A DNA stretch of 64,000 bases from JAMZMI01 sp039944535 (GCA_039944535.1 JBDUYP010000009.1:124001-188000); one strand, 5' to 3'; shown: positions 1 through 9,663, numbered from the stretch's first letter. Numbers and translations: made by a program. The notes: a model not told the origin generated them from the letters alone.

Positions 1-117
1 TCCTTCGGCAAATACACTACCGTAATAGTCAAAAAATTTATCACCAAGCTCTTTTTGCCATTCAGTAATGTTGCCAAATTTCTTGAGGTCCTCTCTGTTG
101 TAATAGGTTTCTTTCAT
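1..117 (-). CDS. AhpD/carboxymuconolactone decarboxylase-like protein (partial, N-terminus only)
   Basis: The window edge cuts this gene, leaving the first 39 codons from an ATG at 117. The N-terminus (KETYYNREDLKKFGNI, then a KFFDYYGSVFAEG stretch) resembles the small AhpD/CMD-like proteins annotated as arsenosugar-biosynthesis-associated peroxidase-like proteins. The catalytic CxxC region would lie outside the window, so the family call rests on the N-terminus alone. It follows aroA on the same strand after 172 bp in which I see no other gene or clear terminator. Confidence 0.45.
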   Translation of the reverse strand, partial: MKETYYNREDLKKFGNITEWQKELGDKFFDYYGSVFAEG

Positions 118-289
118 AGTGTTATGCTTCGAGCTAAAAGACTCGGGTTGATAATCGATAAAGGTAACAAATAAGAGAGCTGAGAGTTCGAAATGAAATT
201 AAAACTCTGAGACAATGTCAGTCACCTTACCTAATGAAGAAACGAAGAAGGGGAGGGTGTTGGATTTTGTAAATCGAAATGATTCGAGG

Positions 290-1510
290 TTAATCCATTT
301 CCATTCCCATCAACTTCATATCATCCCAAAATGCGGGGTAGGATTTGTTTACCACATCAGGATCCAAAATGGTTAAAGGAATCAGCTGGCACAAGGGAGC
401 AAAAGCCATGGCCATGCGATGGTCCTCATAAGTTTCAATTGGCACGATTGTATCCGGCACTTGTCCTGGGGTCATCACCCAAAGTCCGGTTTCTGGTTCG
501 GTGAGAGATCCACCGATTTTCTTTAGCTCAGCAGCCATTGCCGCTATGCGATCAGTTTCTTTGATCCGCAGGCTTTCCAGTCCGGTCATTTTCAAAGTAG
601 TACCTTTTGCAGCGGCAGTTACCATCACGGTCTGAGCCAGGTCAGGGCAAGTCTTGAAATTGATTTCAATTTCATCATGATGCTGACCATTTGAAGTCAG
701 GTGAGCGCCCTCAGATGTATATACAGTACTCACGCCCAATTTTTCCATGATAGCCGCAATTTCCTGATCGCCTTGCAGGCTGTCTTCTCTCAAACCTCCT
801 AAAATGATGTCAGCATTTGTATTTAAAGCGGCCATGGAATACCAATAGCTCGCCCCTGACCAGTCACTCTCAATCGTGTACGCACCACCAGTGTATGCCT
901 GCGGCGCTATGGTGATCATGTCGCCAATCCACTGAGAATCCACACCAAACCGCTTCATCAAGCCAAGTGTCATTTCTATGTATGGTCGGCTGAAAACCTC
1001 GGTTGTGAGATTGATTTGGATACCGTTCGGTAGAGATGGCCCTATCATCAAAAGCGCACTGATGAACTGGCTACTGATATTTCCGGGGATGTCCAACTGC
1101 GTAGTTTTCTGTTCAGTGATTTTATGAATTTTCAAAGGGGGGAAGCCATCCTTTTCGACATACGAAATGTTTGCTCCCAATTCTTGCAATGCATCTACCA
1201 GCAAACCGATTGGTCGCTGCTTCATTCGGTCTGTTCCGGTGATCACCTGACCCGTGCCCATGGTAGCCAAATAAGCGGTGCTAAATCTCATTGTGGTGCC
1301 CGCATCCAGTACATCCCACACCTCATCACTTTGGTTGCTGAGGAGCCTCATCATGGTTTGCGTGTCTCTTGCAGCCGATAGGTTGTCTAGAGATAATTTA
1401 TCTCCGCTTAGTGCGTTGATTAGCAGTGCGCGATTGCTTTCACTTTTGGATGATGTCAATTGCACCTTGCCCTTGAGTGGCTTCAGGTATGGTAGTAATT
1501 GTATTTTCAC
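290..1510 (-). CDS. aroA: 3-phosphoshikimate 1-carboxyvinyltransferase (EPSP synthase)
   Basis: This enzyme transfers the enolpyruvyl group of PEP to shikimate-3-phosphate, the sixth step of the shikimate pathway, in the cytoplasm. The 406-residue protein shows the family landmarks: the N-terminal SKSESNRALL phosphate-binding stretch, DAGTTMRF near residue 68, GNISSQFISALL, and the C-terminal LRIKETDRIAAMAAEL and YEDHRMAMAFAPL blocks. The length is a little short of the usual 420-430. The start is a GTG at 1510; no in-frame ATG lies close upstream and the next codons (KIQLLPYLKPLKG) fit the family N-terminus. aroB lies about 240 bp upstream on the same strand, with a small plus-strand gene between, so the two shikimate genes are clustered but probably not a tight operon. 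Confidence 0.96.
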   Translation of the reverse strand: MKIQLLPYLKPLKGKVQLTSSKSESNRALLINALSGDKLSLDNLSAARDTQTMMRLLSNQSDEVWDVLDAGTTMRFSTAYLATMGTGQVITGTDRMKQRPIGLLVDALQELGANISYVEKDGFPPLKIHKITEQKTTQLDIPGNISSQFISALLMIGPSLPNGIQINLTTEVFSRPYIEMTLGLMKRFGVDSQWIGDMITIAPQAYTGGAYTIESDWSGASYWYSMAALNTNADIILGGLREDSLQGDQEIAAIMEKLGVSTVYTSEGAHLTSNGQHHDEIEINFKTCPDLAQTVMVTAAAKGTTLKMTGLESLRIKETDRIAAMAAELKKIGGSLTEPETGLWVMTPGQVPDTIVPIETYEDHRMAMAFAPLCQLIPLTILDPDVVNKSYPAFWDDMKLMGMEMD

Positions 1511-1593
1511 TTGAAATATTTTTGAATAGGGTTGAACAGAATGTCTGTTGTTTTCGTTTTAATTGCAATAACCCAAATTAATTTTTTTTTAAA

Positions 1594-1758
1594 ATGCCCA
1601 GAACCCGAACAACATTAGGCTCTTTAGTTGCCACCATTTTAATTGGTGCGCTCACCTTTTTCTTTGCCGCCCCGAAGAAAATCCTGAAGTCAAAATCAAA
1701 GTCCTCCAAAACTAGCGTGGATAACACGATTGACGAAACAGAAAATCTTTTTATTTAA
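1594..1758 (+). CDS. Small single-pass membrane protein (54 aa), function unknown
   Basis: This short ORF opens at ATG 1594 after an AT-rich run and ends at TAA 1758. It encodes a basic N-terminus, one hydrophobic segment (about residues 8-25, SLVATILIGALTFFFAA), a lysine/serine-rich stretch and an acidic tail. That is the layout of a small inner-membrane protein with a cytoplasmic or periplasmic tail. It lies opposite the flanking aroA and aroB genes, and its last 8 bp overlap the 3' end of aroB convergently. I recognise no family. A gene is supported by the clean membrane-plus-charged-tail composition and the fit into an otherwise empty gap. Confidence 0.55.
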   Translation: MPRTRTTLGSLVATILIGALTFFFAAPKKILKSKSKSSKTSVDNTIDETENLFI

Positions 1759-2785
1759 GGTTGGAGTAGTAATTCATTGCCTTGGTGATCATTTGTTCCG
1801 TGACAGATTGATCGTAGAGACATTTTCCAATTCCGTCGAGTAGAGAAAAACTCAGATCATTCCCAATATTCTTTTTGTCCTGAAGCATGAGTGGAAACAA
1901 TGCCGCCTGCTCAGGAAGTTTGATAGGATCGTAAACCGATTGAATATAAGTTGTCAACTCAGATAGCTCAGACTCAGTCAGTGTTCCTAGTTGCATGGCA
2001 AGATGACCTTCCAGAATCATTCCCACGGCGATTGCTTCTCCGTGTAGCAAACTGATTTCATTGGTGAGGTGCCAAGTTTCTATGGCATGGCCAAGCGTGT
2101 GCCCAAAATTTAAAATCTTTCTTAGCCCTCCCTCTTTGGGGTCTTCGGTTACTACCTGATTTTTGATTACGGCAGAAACTTCCACTATGTCTTTCCAGCT
2201 AAAGTTTGGAAATTTACCATCTCGTATGGTTTCCCAATAAGATTTGTCATGGATCAAACCATGCTTGATCACCTCTGCAAAACCTGACCGAAGCTCACGA
2301 GCCGGGAGTGTTTTCAAAAAGCCATCGTAGATAACCACTCGCTCAGGATCCTGGAATACACCGAGGTGGTTCTTGAAGCCCTTGAAATCAATTCCCAACT
2401 TGCCGCCAATGTTGGCATCTACCATGGCTAGCAGTGTAGTAGGGAAGTTGATAAACCGAATACCGCGCTTATAAGTGCTGGCACAAAATCCACCCATGTC
2501 ACCAATTACACCGCCCCCAATATTGACGAGCAATGATTTTCGGGTAAAGCCCCACTCTGTCAAAGCAGTCCAGATATCAGAGCAGGTGTTCAAATTTTTA
2601 TTGATTTCACCACTTTTGATCTCTATGATTTTGGTGTCGGGCTCAAGAGAAAAAAGCGGTAAGCAGTGCTCACGGGTGTTTTCATCTACAAGAACGGCAA
2701 ACTTGTCTGGCTTCAACTCTGCCAGTGCTGCTTGCAATGCTTCTTGTGGGTTTGAAATAAAGGAAATCGAATCAGGTAATTTCAC
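1751..2785 (-). CDS. aroB: 3-dehydroquinate synthase
   Basis: The enzyme converts DAHP to 3-dehydroquinate in the second step of the shikimate pathway, using NAD+ and a divalent metal. The 344-residue protein has the NAD-binding INIGGGVIGDMGGFCAST region (about residues 87-105), the FPTTLLAMVDANIGGKLGID block, the metal-binding segment GFAEVIKHGLI, and ILNFGHTLGHAIE with its metal-binding histidines, followed by LLHGEAIAVGM. The start is GTG at 2785; an in-frame TAG two codons upstream rules out a longer form and there is no better ATG downstream. It is divergent from proline dehydrogenase across 183 bp. Confidence 0.96.
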   Translation of the reverse strand: MKLPDSISFISNPQEALQAALAELKPDKFAVLVDENTREHCLPLFSLEPDTKIIEIKSGEINKNLNTCSDIWTALTEWGFTRKSLLVNIGGGVIGDMGGFCASTYKRGIRFINFPTTLLAMVDANIGGKLGIDFKGFKNHLGVFQDPERVVIYDGFLKTLPARELRSGFAEVIKHGLIHDKSYWETIRDGKFPNFSWKDIVEVSAVIKNQVVTEDPKEGGLRKILNFGHTLGHAIETWHLTNEISLLHGEAIAVGMILEGHLAMQLGTLTESELSELTTYIQSVYDPIKLPEQAALFPLMLQDKKNIGNDLSFSLLDGIGKCLYDQSVTEQMITKAMNYYSNLK

Positions 2786-2842
2786 TAGCTAACTTTGGTT
2801 CTAACAATCAAAAAATGAGGAAGATAATGGCGAATGGCTTAC

Positions 2843-2850
2843 TATCTTTG
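2843..2850 (+). promoter_or_regulatory. Possible Bacteroidetes -7 promoter box (TATCTTTG) for proline dehydrogenase
   Basis: TATCTTTG matches the Bacteroidetes -7 consensus TAnnTTTG exactly and lies about 119 bp upstream of the proline dehydrogenase start, in the divergent gap from aroB. I do not see a clear TTTG -33 element at the usual spacing, so this is a partial match only. Confidence 0.3.
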
Positions 2851-2968
2851 CGCTTCGGTTTTAAACCGAAATGATATTTCTCAAGTCAAAATTATCATAA
2901 ATGACTTGAAAAGTTTCATTAAAGGTTCCTTCTGACCTTGTCTGATAAAAATTTACAGGAGAACATTA

Positions 2969-4159
2969 ATGACAGATCAATCGAAAATCAATTTTGAGGA
3001 CACTGCCACGGCGTTTGCTCACAAGTCAGATCGTGACCTGAAAAAGTCCCATTTTGTATATTCTTCTATGAATTACCCCTGGATGGTAAAGGTTGGGACA
3101 TTTGCCATGAGCTGGTCGCTCAAGGCGAAACTACCTGTAAAAGGGATTATCAAAAAAACACTGTTTGATCAGTTTTGTGGAGGTGAGTCGTTCACGGGCA
3201 GTGAGGCGAGAATGAGGCAGTTGGCCGAAGGAAAGGTGAAAACCATCTTGGATTATTCGGTGGAGGGAGAAAAGTCAGAGGAAAGCTTCGATCATGCTAT
3301 GGAAGAAGCCATCAGAGTAGCGGAGTATGCCAAACAGCACGTCAGTATTCCTTTTTGCGTAATCAAAATGACTGGGGTTGGTTCGTCTGATTTGATGGCC
3401 AGGAAGCAAGCCGGTAAGAAGCTGACCTCAGTAGAGGAAGTGAGGTTTGAGAAAATCCTTTACCGCATTGAAGCAATGGTTCAGAAAGTGGCTGAAAATG
3501 GAATGCGATTCATGATTGATGCGGAGGAAAGCTGGATTCAAGACGTAGTTGACGATATCACATACGCGCTCATGAAGAAGTTCAACAAGGAGCGACCTGT
3601 GGTCTATAATACCTACCAGCTTTACCGACATGAGGCTTTGCCTAACATGAAAAAAGGCTTTGAGGAGGTCACTGCTGTGGGATGCTGTTTTGCCGCCAAG
3701 TTGGTGCGGGGGGCATATATGGAAAAGGAACGTGACCGGGCGGAGGACAAAGGATACTCTGACCCAATTCAGCCAGATAAGGCTGCCACAGATAGAGATT
3801 ACAATGCAGCGCTACAGTTCGCCGTAGAGAACATCGACAGGTTTTCTATTTGTGCTGGTACCCACAATGAGCAGTCAAGTCAACTTTTAGTGAATCTTAT
3901 GGATGCTCATGGCATTGCCAAAAGCGACGAAAGGGTTTACTTTGCGCAACTTTTGGGCATGAGTGATAATATCAGCTTTAAACTGGCCAGTCTGGGTTAC
4001 AATGTAGCCAAGTACGTGCCTTATGGGCCGGTAGAAAAGGTGCTGCCTTATTTGTTTAGAAGAGCAGAGGAAAACACCTCAATCGCAGGTCAAAGCGGAA
4101 GAGAATTTTTGCTAGTAAAGAAAGAATTGAAAAGAAGGAAAGAAGCCAGAAAGGGCTAA
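2969..4159 (+). CDS. Proline dehydrogenase (FAD-dependent, stand-alone PRODH)
   Basis: This enzyme oxidises L-proline to delta-1-pyrroline-5-carboxylate and passes electrons to the quinone pool; it is membrane-associated in family members. The 396-residue protein is a single-domain PRODH without the P5C dehydrogenase half of PutA. Diagnostic segments are MIDAEESWIQDVVDD, NTYQLYRHEALP, KLVRGAYMEKERDRA (about residues 243-257), CAGTHNEQSS, FAQLLGMSDNIS and, near the C-terminus, VPYGPVEKVLPYLFRRAEENTS, which contributes substrate- and FAD-binding residues. An AGGAG-like stretch sits about 7 bases before ATG 2969, which is unusual in this phylum. lysS follows 26 bp downstream on the same strand, so the two may be co-transcribed. 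Confidence 0.93.
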   Translation: MTDQSKINFEDTATAFAHKSDRDLKKSHFVYSSMNYPWMVKVGTFAMSWSLKAKLPVKGIIKKTLFDQFCGGESFTGSEARMRQLAEGKVKTILDYSVEGEKSEESFDHAMEEAIRVAEYAKQHVSIPFCVIKMTGVGSSDLMARKQAGKKLTSVEEVRFEKILYRIEAMVQKVAENGMRFMIDAEESWIQDVVDDITYALMKKFNKERPVVYNTYQLYRHEALPNMKKGFEEVTAVGCCFAAKLVRGAYMEKERDRAEDKGYSDPIQPDKAATDRDYNAALQFAVENIDRFSICAGTHNEQSSQLLVNLMDAHGIAKSDERVYFAQLLGMSDNISFKLASLGYNVAKYVPYGPVEKVLPYLFRRAEENTSIAGQSGREFLLVKKELKRRKEARKG

Positions 4160-4185
4160 TTTCTAAAATATTAAATACCGAGTAA

Positions 4186-5904
4186 ATGCAACTGAGCGAA
4201 CAGGAAATACAGCGAAGAAAAGAAAGAGAAGAATTGATGAAAATGGGGGTGGACCCATATCCGGCGGCCATGTTTCAGGTCAATGCCACATCTGCCGACA
4301 TCAAGGAAAACTTTGAGCGAAGACCAAACGACTATCAGGATATCTCCATTGCAGGTCGATTGATGAGCCGCAGAATCATGGGGTCTGCTTCATTTGCTGA
4401 GATTCAGGATAGTACAGGTCGTATTCAGATTTACATCCGTAGGGATGATATCTGCCCTGATGACGATAAGTCATATTACAATGACGTGTTTAAAAAGAAA
4501 CTTGATATTGGTGATATCATCGGAATCAAAGGTTACGTGTTTACTACTCAGGTGGGGGAGATATCCATCCATGTCACCGAGTTGAAAGTGCTGACCAAAT
4601 CACTGCGTCCGCTACCTATCGTGAAAGAAGGTGAGGATGCTGAAGGCAATAAAAAAACCTGGGATGCATTTACCGATCCGGAGCAAAGATACCGTCAGCG
4701 ATACCTTGACTTGATTGTGAACCCTCATGTGAAGGACACTTTCAAAAAGAGGACACAGCTTGTCAATACGATCAGAAATTTCATGAATGATCATGGTTAT
4801 CTGGAAGTAGAAACACCAATCCTACAACCAATCCACGGAGGTGCAGCAGCGCGTCCTTTCAAGACGCATCACAACACGCTGGATATGGCGCTCTACCTGC
4901 GTATAGCCAATGAACTCTATCTGAAGAGATTGATTGTAGGCGGTTTTGATGGCGTTTATGAGTTTGCGAAGGACTTTAGAAATGAAGGGATGTCTCGTTT
5001 CCACAATCCGGAATTTACTCAGGTAGAACTGTATGTAGCCTACAAGGATTACTTCTGGATGATGGACTTCATGGAAGAGATGGTAGAGAAAATCGCCATG
5101 GACATTCATGGAGATACCAAAGTGAAAGTGGGAGACAATGTGATTGATTTCCAAAGACCATGGAAGCGTTTTACAATGTTCGAAGCAATCGAACATTTTA
5201 CTGGTATCGATATCAGCGCAATGGAGGAGCCAGAGCTTCGAGAAACTTGTAAGAAACTCAACGTACCAATGGATGAAACCATGGGTAAAGCCAAGTTGAT
5301 AGACGAGATTTTTGGAGAGAAGTGCGAAGGACAATTAATACAACCGACCTTCATCACCGATTACCCGGAAGAGATGTCGCCGCTTACCAAGAAGCACAGG
5401 TCAAAACCTGGTTTGGTTGAGCGATTTGAGGCTATCTGTAATGGTAAAGAAATCATGAATGCCTACTCGGAGCTCAATGATCCGATAGATCAAAGAGCGC
5501 GTTTTGAGGAGCAACTCGAGCTTGCAAAAAGAGGTGATGAGGAGGCCATGGTCATGGATGAAGATTTTCTCAGAGCCCTTGAGTTTGGTATGCCTCCAAC
5601 CTCAGGCGTGGGATTGGGCATAGATAGATTGGCCATGATCATGACCAATTCAAATTCAATTCAGGATGTTCTGTTCTTTCCACAGATGCGACCAGAGAAA
5701 AAGGCCAAGGCTGTAGAGCTAAACGAAGATGAGAAATTGGTTTTTGAGTTAATCCAAAAAGCTGGAAAATCTGAACTTGAATCTATCAAAGATCAAGCGG
5801 GCCTCTCGAATAAAAAATGGGACAAGGCGATCAAAGGTTTAACGCGGGGCGGTCATGCCAAAGTGGAAAAAACAGATGAAGGTCTGTTTGTGGAATTGGT
5901 TTGA
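4186..5904 (+). CDS. lysS: Lysyl-tRNA synthetase, class II
   Basis: This synthetase charges tRNA-Lys with lysine. The 572-residue protein has an N-terminal OB-fold anticodon-binding domain (about residues 50-150, including GRLMSRRIMGSASFAEIQD). The class II catalytic core follows, with motif 1 near VETPILQPIHGGAAARPF, motif 2 FRNEGMSRFHNPEFTQVE and motif 3 GVGLGIDRLAMIMT. After the core ends near residue 505 there is an additional C-terminal region of roughly 65 residues (KKAKAVELNEDEKLVFELIQ onward) that looks like a small helical/winged domain. It makes the protein longer than the roughly 500-residue enzymes of proteobacteria. A strong hairpin terminator follows 20 bp after the stop. Confidence 0.97.
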   Translation: MQLSEQEIQRRKEREELMKMGVDPYPAAMFQVNATSADIKENFERRPNDYQDISIAGRLMSRRIMGSASFAEIQDSTGRIQIYIRRDDICPDDDKSYYNDVFKKKLDIGDIIGIKGYVFTTQVGEISIHVTELKVLTKSLRPLPIVKEGEDAEGNKKTWDAFTDPEQRYRQRYLDLIVNPHVKDTFKKRTQLVNTIRNFMNDHGYLEVETPILQPIHGGAAARPFKTHHNTLDMALYLRIANELYLKRLIVGGFDGVYEFAKDFRNEGMSRFHNPEFTQVELYVAYKDYFWMMDFMEEMVEKIAMDIHGDTKVKVGDNVIDFQRPWKRFTMFEAIEHFTGIDISAMEEPELRETCKKLNVPMDETMGKAKLIDEIFGEKCEGQLIQPTFITDYPEEMSPLTKKHRSKPGLVERFEAICNGKEIMNAYSELNDPIDQRARFEEQLELAKRGDEEAMVMDEDFLRALEFGMPPTSGVGLGIDRLAMIMTNSNSIQDVLFFPQMRPEKKAKAVELNEDEKLVFELIQKAGKSELESIKDQAGLSNKKWDKAIKGLTRGGHAKVEKTDEGLFVELV

Positions 5905-5924
5905 CCTGAAACCCAATGAGATTG

Positions 5925-5957
5925 AAAAAGCACCGGTGGAGCCACCGGTGCTTTTTT
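5925..5957 (+). terminator. Rho-independent terminator after lysS
   Basis: A perfect 15-bp inverted repeat (AAAAAGCACCGGTGG and its complement) with a 2-base centre is followed by a T run. The A and T tracts on either side mean it could stop transcription from both strands. Confidence 0.9.
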
Positions 5958-6422
5958 TATGCAGTCAGTCATCCCTTCACTCCTGCGGTGTAGGCGTCCA
6001 TATACCAATAATTGTACTTTACTTGATTGAGATAAGAGGGAATTACGTGGATAAAAACAGTTTTTAGAAAGTCATTCCAGAATGGAATCTTATTCACCCC
6101 AGTAGATGGTTTTGAGTTTTTTGCCATCTCAGAAACGACGTTCGAATTCAATCCTCCGACATTAAAAAATCCTCTCAATTGGATAAATTAGTAATATTAA
6201 CATTCATGCCGTAATCAGCCTTAGTGCCTGGTAAGATCGTTTTGTTACCTTCTTTTTTTGAGGGCATATCTAAATTGTGAGTGTTGGCTCTTGATTTTTT
6301 GTGCTCTTTGTAGAAAATAGGCGGTTCAATATTTTGAAAAAAATATATGCCGCAGGGTAAGGCAGTACAGAGATAATATAAAACCTCCATATTTTGCGGC
6401 AAATACTCATACGGAATTGACG
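5958..6422. other. Intergenic region between lysS and susC, no convincing gene
   Basis: About 465 bp separate the lysS terminator from the SusC start. Two short minus-strand ORFs (5969-6178 and 6175-6402) have no recognisable sequence and unconvincing composition, so I do not call them. A TGCCGCA (6348-6354) and its inverse TGCGGCA (6395-6401) could form a stem in the leader just before susC. The AT-rich stretch around 6180-6345 is the probable promoter area of the SusC operon, but I cannot point to a clear -7/-33 pair. Confidence 0.4.
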
Positions 6423-9400
6423 ATGAAGAATAGTTATAAGGTAAAGGTTTTTATGTTGTTTGGAGCTTTGACAAGTCTCCTCTCCGGATTGAATACGCTA
6501 AACGCGCAAAACGTTTTAGTTAATGGAAAAGTCACTGATTACGAAACGGGAGAAGGAATCCCGGGCGTGACAGTCCTAGGAATGTCGTCATCGGGCATTG
6601 GCGCTGTTACAGACATTGATGGGGCATATTCCCTGAACCTACCGGCTGACATTACTGTACTGAAGTTTTCATACGTAGGTTACATCAGCCAGGAAGTTGA
6701 GATAGGCAATCGTAGCAACATCGATGTGGTGATGCAGCTCGATATGCAGGAGTTAAATGAAGTTGTGGTCACAGCTTTAGGTATATCAAGAAAGAAGGAG
6801 TCTTTGGGGTATGCGGTCACGGAAGTGGACGGAGATGAACTTGCACGAGTTAAAACAATCAATGCTGTAAATGGGCTTTCGGGCAAAGTTGCCGGTGTAG
6901 ATATAAGTCAGCCCAATACAGGAGCGGGAGGTTCATCCAAGGTAATCATCAGAGGTAATTCAAAAATAAGCGGCACCAACCAGCCTCTTTATGTTATTGA
7001 CGGTGTTCCCATGGACAACAGCAACTTTGGAGAAGCTTCAGAGTGGGGAGGTCAGGATTTGGGAGACGGAATATCTTCTGTAAACCCTGATGATATAGCC
7101 TCCATATCAGTACTGAAGGGGCCTGCAGCGGCAGCCCTTTATGGGTCGCGAGCAGGTAATGGGGTGGTGATGATTACTACCAAGAAATGGAAGAAAGGAG
7201 ATTCGAACAAGTTTGGGATAGACTACTCTACGTATTTCACAGCTGAGCAGGTTGTGGGTCAGTATGGAGATGTTCAGAAGGTGTATGGTCAGGGTATTAA
7301 TACCCCTCCCCGAGATCAGGGTGAAGCTACCGGCATGTGGAGCTGGGGTAAAAAATTAGATCCTAATCTGGGATTTGTTCAGTTTGACGGTCAAATCAGA
7401 GATTACGGAATTAAGCCCGACAATATCAATTCATTTTTCCGCACGGGTACCACCTTGCAAAATTCAATAGCGTTTTCGGGAGGGAATGAGATTTCTAATT
7501 TCAGGTTCTCTGCTTCAGATATGCGCATGCAGGATATCGTGCCGAATAGTGACTTGAGGAGGAATACATTCAGCGTTACGGGTAGCACCAAAATGTGGGA
7601 CAGGTTTACCGTAGAGAGCAAGATTACCTATACACATGAGGATGTAGATAATAGGCCCTATTTGGGTTATTCAGGAGCAAATGTGGCTTTGCCTCTCATG
7701 CAATTGCCCATGAATTTTGATCAGCAATGGTTGAAGGAGAGTAAAGTAGATGCTAGTGATAAGTATGTGTATTGGAACTCAGATTCAAGGATCATAAATC
7801 CATATTTTTCGCTCTATAATATGGAAAACAACTCTGACCGCAATAGGGTGCAGGGGTACTTAAGTCTGACTTATGACCTAACTAAATGGCTGAACCTGAG
7901 AGTGAAAAGTGGCGGAGATACATATTCATACAAATACTACAACTATTCCCCATTGTCTACGCCTCTTCAGGAAGCAGGTGAGATGGGCGAACTTAACTCT
8001 CGGACCACTGAAGTCAACTCTGAGTTTTTGTTGACAGCTTCCAAAGAAAAGGGAGATTTTGATGGGTCGATAAGTATTGGTGGAAATGCCCGTAAGTATG
8101 AAACTTATTTAACGAACGTGTTGGGGCGTGGTGAGGTAGCTCGTGGCGTGGTGTCAATTAACAACTACAGCGACTTTACAATCACCAAACTCAACCCAAG
8201 AGGTGCGGTAAACTCGCTCTATGCTTTTGCCAATATAGGATATAAAATGTTTGCTTTTTTGGACGTCACAGCGCGTAAGGATTGGGATTCCACACTGCCA
8301 GAATCAAACAACAGTGTGCTCTACCCGTCATTTACAGGGTCATTTGTTTTTACCTCTGCTTTTGACATTGAGTCAAAACTCCTTTCTTATGGTAAACTCA
8401 GGGCCTCTTATGCCGAGGTAGGAAATGGTACCGATCCGTATGGGCTTGAGCGGTCGTTCTACTCTTATCCTTATACCCAGAGTGGGGCTACTTTTAGTAC
8501 TGAGTCAGGTTCGGTTATACCAAACCCTGACCTGGTTGCTGCGCTCACAAAAGGGTATGAGTTTGGATTGGATTTACGCCTGCTTAACTACAGAGCCAGT
8601 CTGGATTTGACCTACTATAATCAATCTACCTTCAATGAAATCGTTCAACTACCCATCTCATTAGCCAGTGGCGGGCGATCTTATCAATTGATCAACGCGG
8701 GAGAGATAAACAATCAGGGCTGGGAGGCCATGCTAAACGTCACCCCGGTTCAAACAGATAACATAGAATGGGAAGCCACATTTAATTATTCAAGAAATAG
8801 AAACTCCATCGTCAAATTGCATCCAGATGCTACAACACAGGAAATAGCCAGAGCCTCATGGATCAGTTCATTCATAAGAGCCGAAGAGGGAGGAAGCTAC
8901 GGTGATATTGTCGGGTATGATTTTAAAAGAAGCCCGGATGGACAGCCCCTCATGGATGAAAATGGCCTGCCAATAAAGTCAGACGAGCAGGTGGTATTGG
9001 GCAATGGCCAGTTTGACTGGATCGGTGGTATCACCAATAGGATTACCTATAAAGGAGTGACCTTGAAAGCACACATTGACATCAAATATGGTGCAGATCT
9101 TTTGTCAATGACCAACCTCAAACTTCATCAGATAGGTCGCCACATCAACACCATAGAAGGGAGAGAAGGCTGGGCCTTATCTGAAAACGAAAGATTGAGT
9201 CAGGGTACGGCCATCAGTGAGTGGGAGGCTACTGGCGGATACCTGGCCAAGGGTGTCGTAGCGGTTCCATTGGTAGATGATCAGGGAGCCAACGTGCTGG
9301 ATGAGGAAGGAAACCAAATCATAAATTATGAAAAAAATTCTGTTTACGTCAACCCCGTTGATTACTACAGCAGGCTGGCCAATAGTGCCATTCTTACGCC

Positions 9401-9659
9401 CTATGTGTATGATGCCTCCTATGCCAAATTGAGGGAAGTTTCCCTTTCTTATGCATTGCCTCCTTCGGTTTTAAAATCACTGGGTTTTGTCAAAGGGGCC
9501 ACTGTTTCTTTTGTAGCCAGAAATGTATTTACAATATGGTCAAATGTTCCCAATATAGACCCGGAATCAACCTATAGCATTAGCAACGGGCAAGGCTATG
9601 AGTACGGCTCCCTGCCACAAAGAAGAAGTCTGGGATTCAACCTTAATTTTAAATTTTAG
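6423..9659 (+). CDS. SusC/RagA-type TonB-dependent outer-membrane transporter
   Basis: This is an outer-membrane beta-barrel that imports oligosaccharides with energy from TonB. The protein (1078 residues from ATG 6423) has a signal peptide ending in LNAQ. A carboxypeptidase-regulatory-like domain follows (NGKVTDYETGEGIPGVTV to about residue 110), then the plug domain (ELNEVVVTALGISRKKESLGYAV, KIIRGNSKISGTNQPLYVIDG-type segments, GPAAAALYGSRAGNGVVMITTK) and a long barrel ending in aromatic FKF. An upstream in-frame TTG at 6417 exists, but ATG 6423 gives the natural signal peptide start. The susD gene follows after 4 bp, the standard SusCD pairing, so this is the import pore of the polysaccharide locus. 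Confidence 0.97.
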   Translation: MKNSYKVKVFMLFGALTSLLSGLNTLNAQNVLVNGKVTDYETGEGIPGVTVLGMSSSGIGAVTDIDGAYSLNLPADITVLKFSYVGYISQEVEIGNRSNIDVVMQLDMQELNEVVVTALGISRKKESLGYAVTEVDGDELARVKTINAVNGLSGKVAGVDISQPNTGAGGSSKVIIRGNSKISGTNQPLYVIDGVPMDNSNFGEASEWGGQDLGDGISSVNPDDIASISVLKGPAAAALYGSRAGNGVVMITTKKWKKGDSNKFGIDYSTYFTAEQVVGQYGDVQKVYGQGINTPPRDQGEATGMWSWGKKLDPNLGFVQFDGQIRDYGIKPDNINSFFRTGTTLQNSIAFSGGNEISNFRFSASDMRMQDIVPNSDLRRNTFSVTGSTKMWDRFTVESKITYTHEDVDNRPYLGYSGANVALPLMQLPMNFDQQWLKESKVDASDKYVYWNSDSRIINPYFSLYNMENNSDRNRVQGYLSLTYDLTKWLNLRVKSGGDTYSYKYYNYSPLSTPLQEAGEMGELNSRTTEVNSEFLLTASKEKGDFDGSISIGGNARKYETYLTNVLGRGEVARGVVSINNYSDFTITKLNPRGAVNSLYAFANIGYKMFAFLDVTARKDWDSTLPESNNSVLYPSFTGSFVFTSAFDIESKLLSYGKLRASYAEVGNGTDPYGLERSFYSYPYTQSGATFSTESGSVIPNPDLVAALTKGYEFGLDLRLLNYRASLDLTYYNQSTFNEIVQLPISLASGGRSYQLINAGEINNQGWEAMLNVTPVQTDNIEWEATFNYSRNRNSIVKLHPDATTQEIARASWISSFIRAEEGGSYGDIVGYDFKRSPDGQPLMDENGLPIKSDEQVVLGNGQFDWIGGITNRITYKGVTLKAHIDIKYGADLLSMTNLKLHQIGRHINTIEGREGWALSENERLSQGTAISEWEATGGYLAKGVVAVPLVDDQGANVLDEEGNQIINYEKNSVYVNPVDYYSRLANSAILTPYVYDASYAKLREVSLSYALPPSVLKSLGFVKGATVSFVARNVFTIWSNVPNIDPESTYSISNGQGYEYGSLPQRRSLGFNLNFKF

Positions 9660-9663
9660 TAAA

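Noticed and set aside
4822..5334. 170-codon minus-strand ORF inside lysS
   Set aside because: It lies wholly antisense to a well-supported lysS and has no family features; it is a shadow frame.
5969..6402. Two short minus-strand ORFs (69 and 75 codons) overlapping by 4 bp in the lysS-susC gap
   Set aside because: No recognisable motif, signal peptide or composition typical of the surrounding genes; the region is AT-rich and better explained as terminator plus promoter/leader.
6417..6423. TTG at 6417 as start of the SusC gene
   Set aside because: ATG at 6423 is two codons downstream, gives a normal signal peptide start and is the more usual codon.
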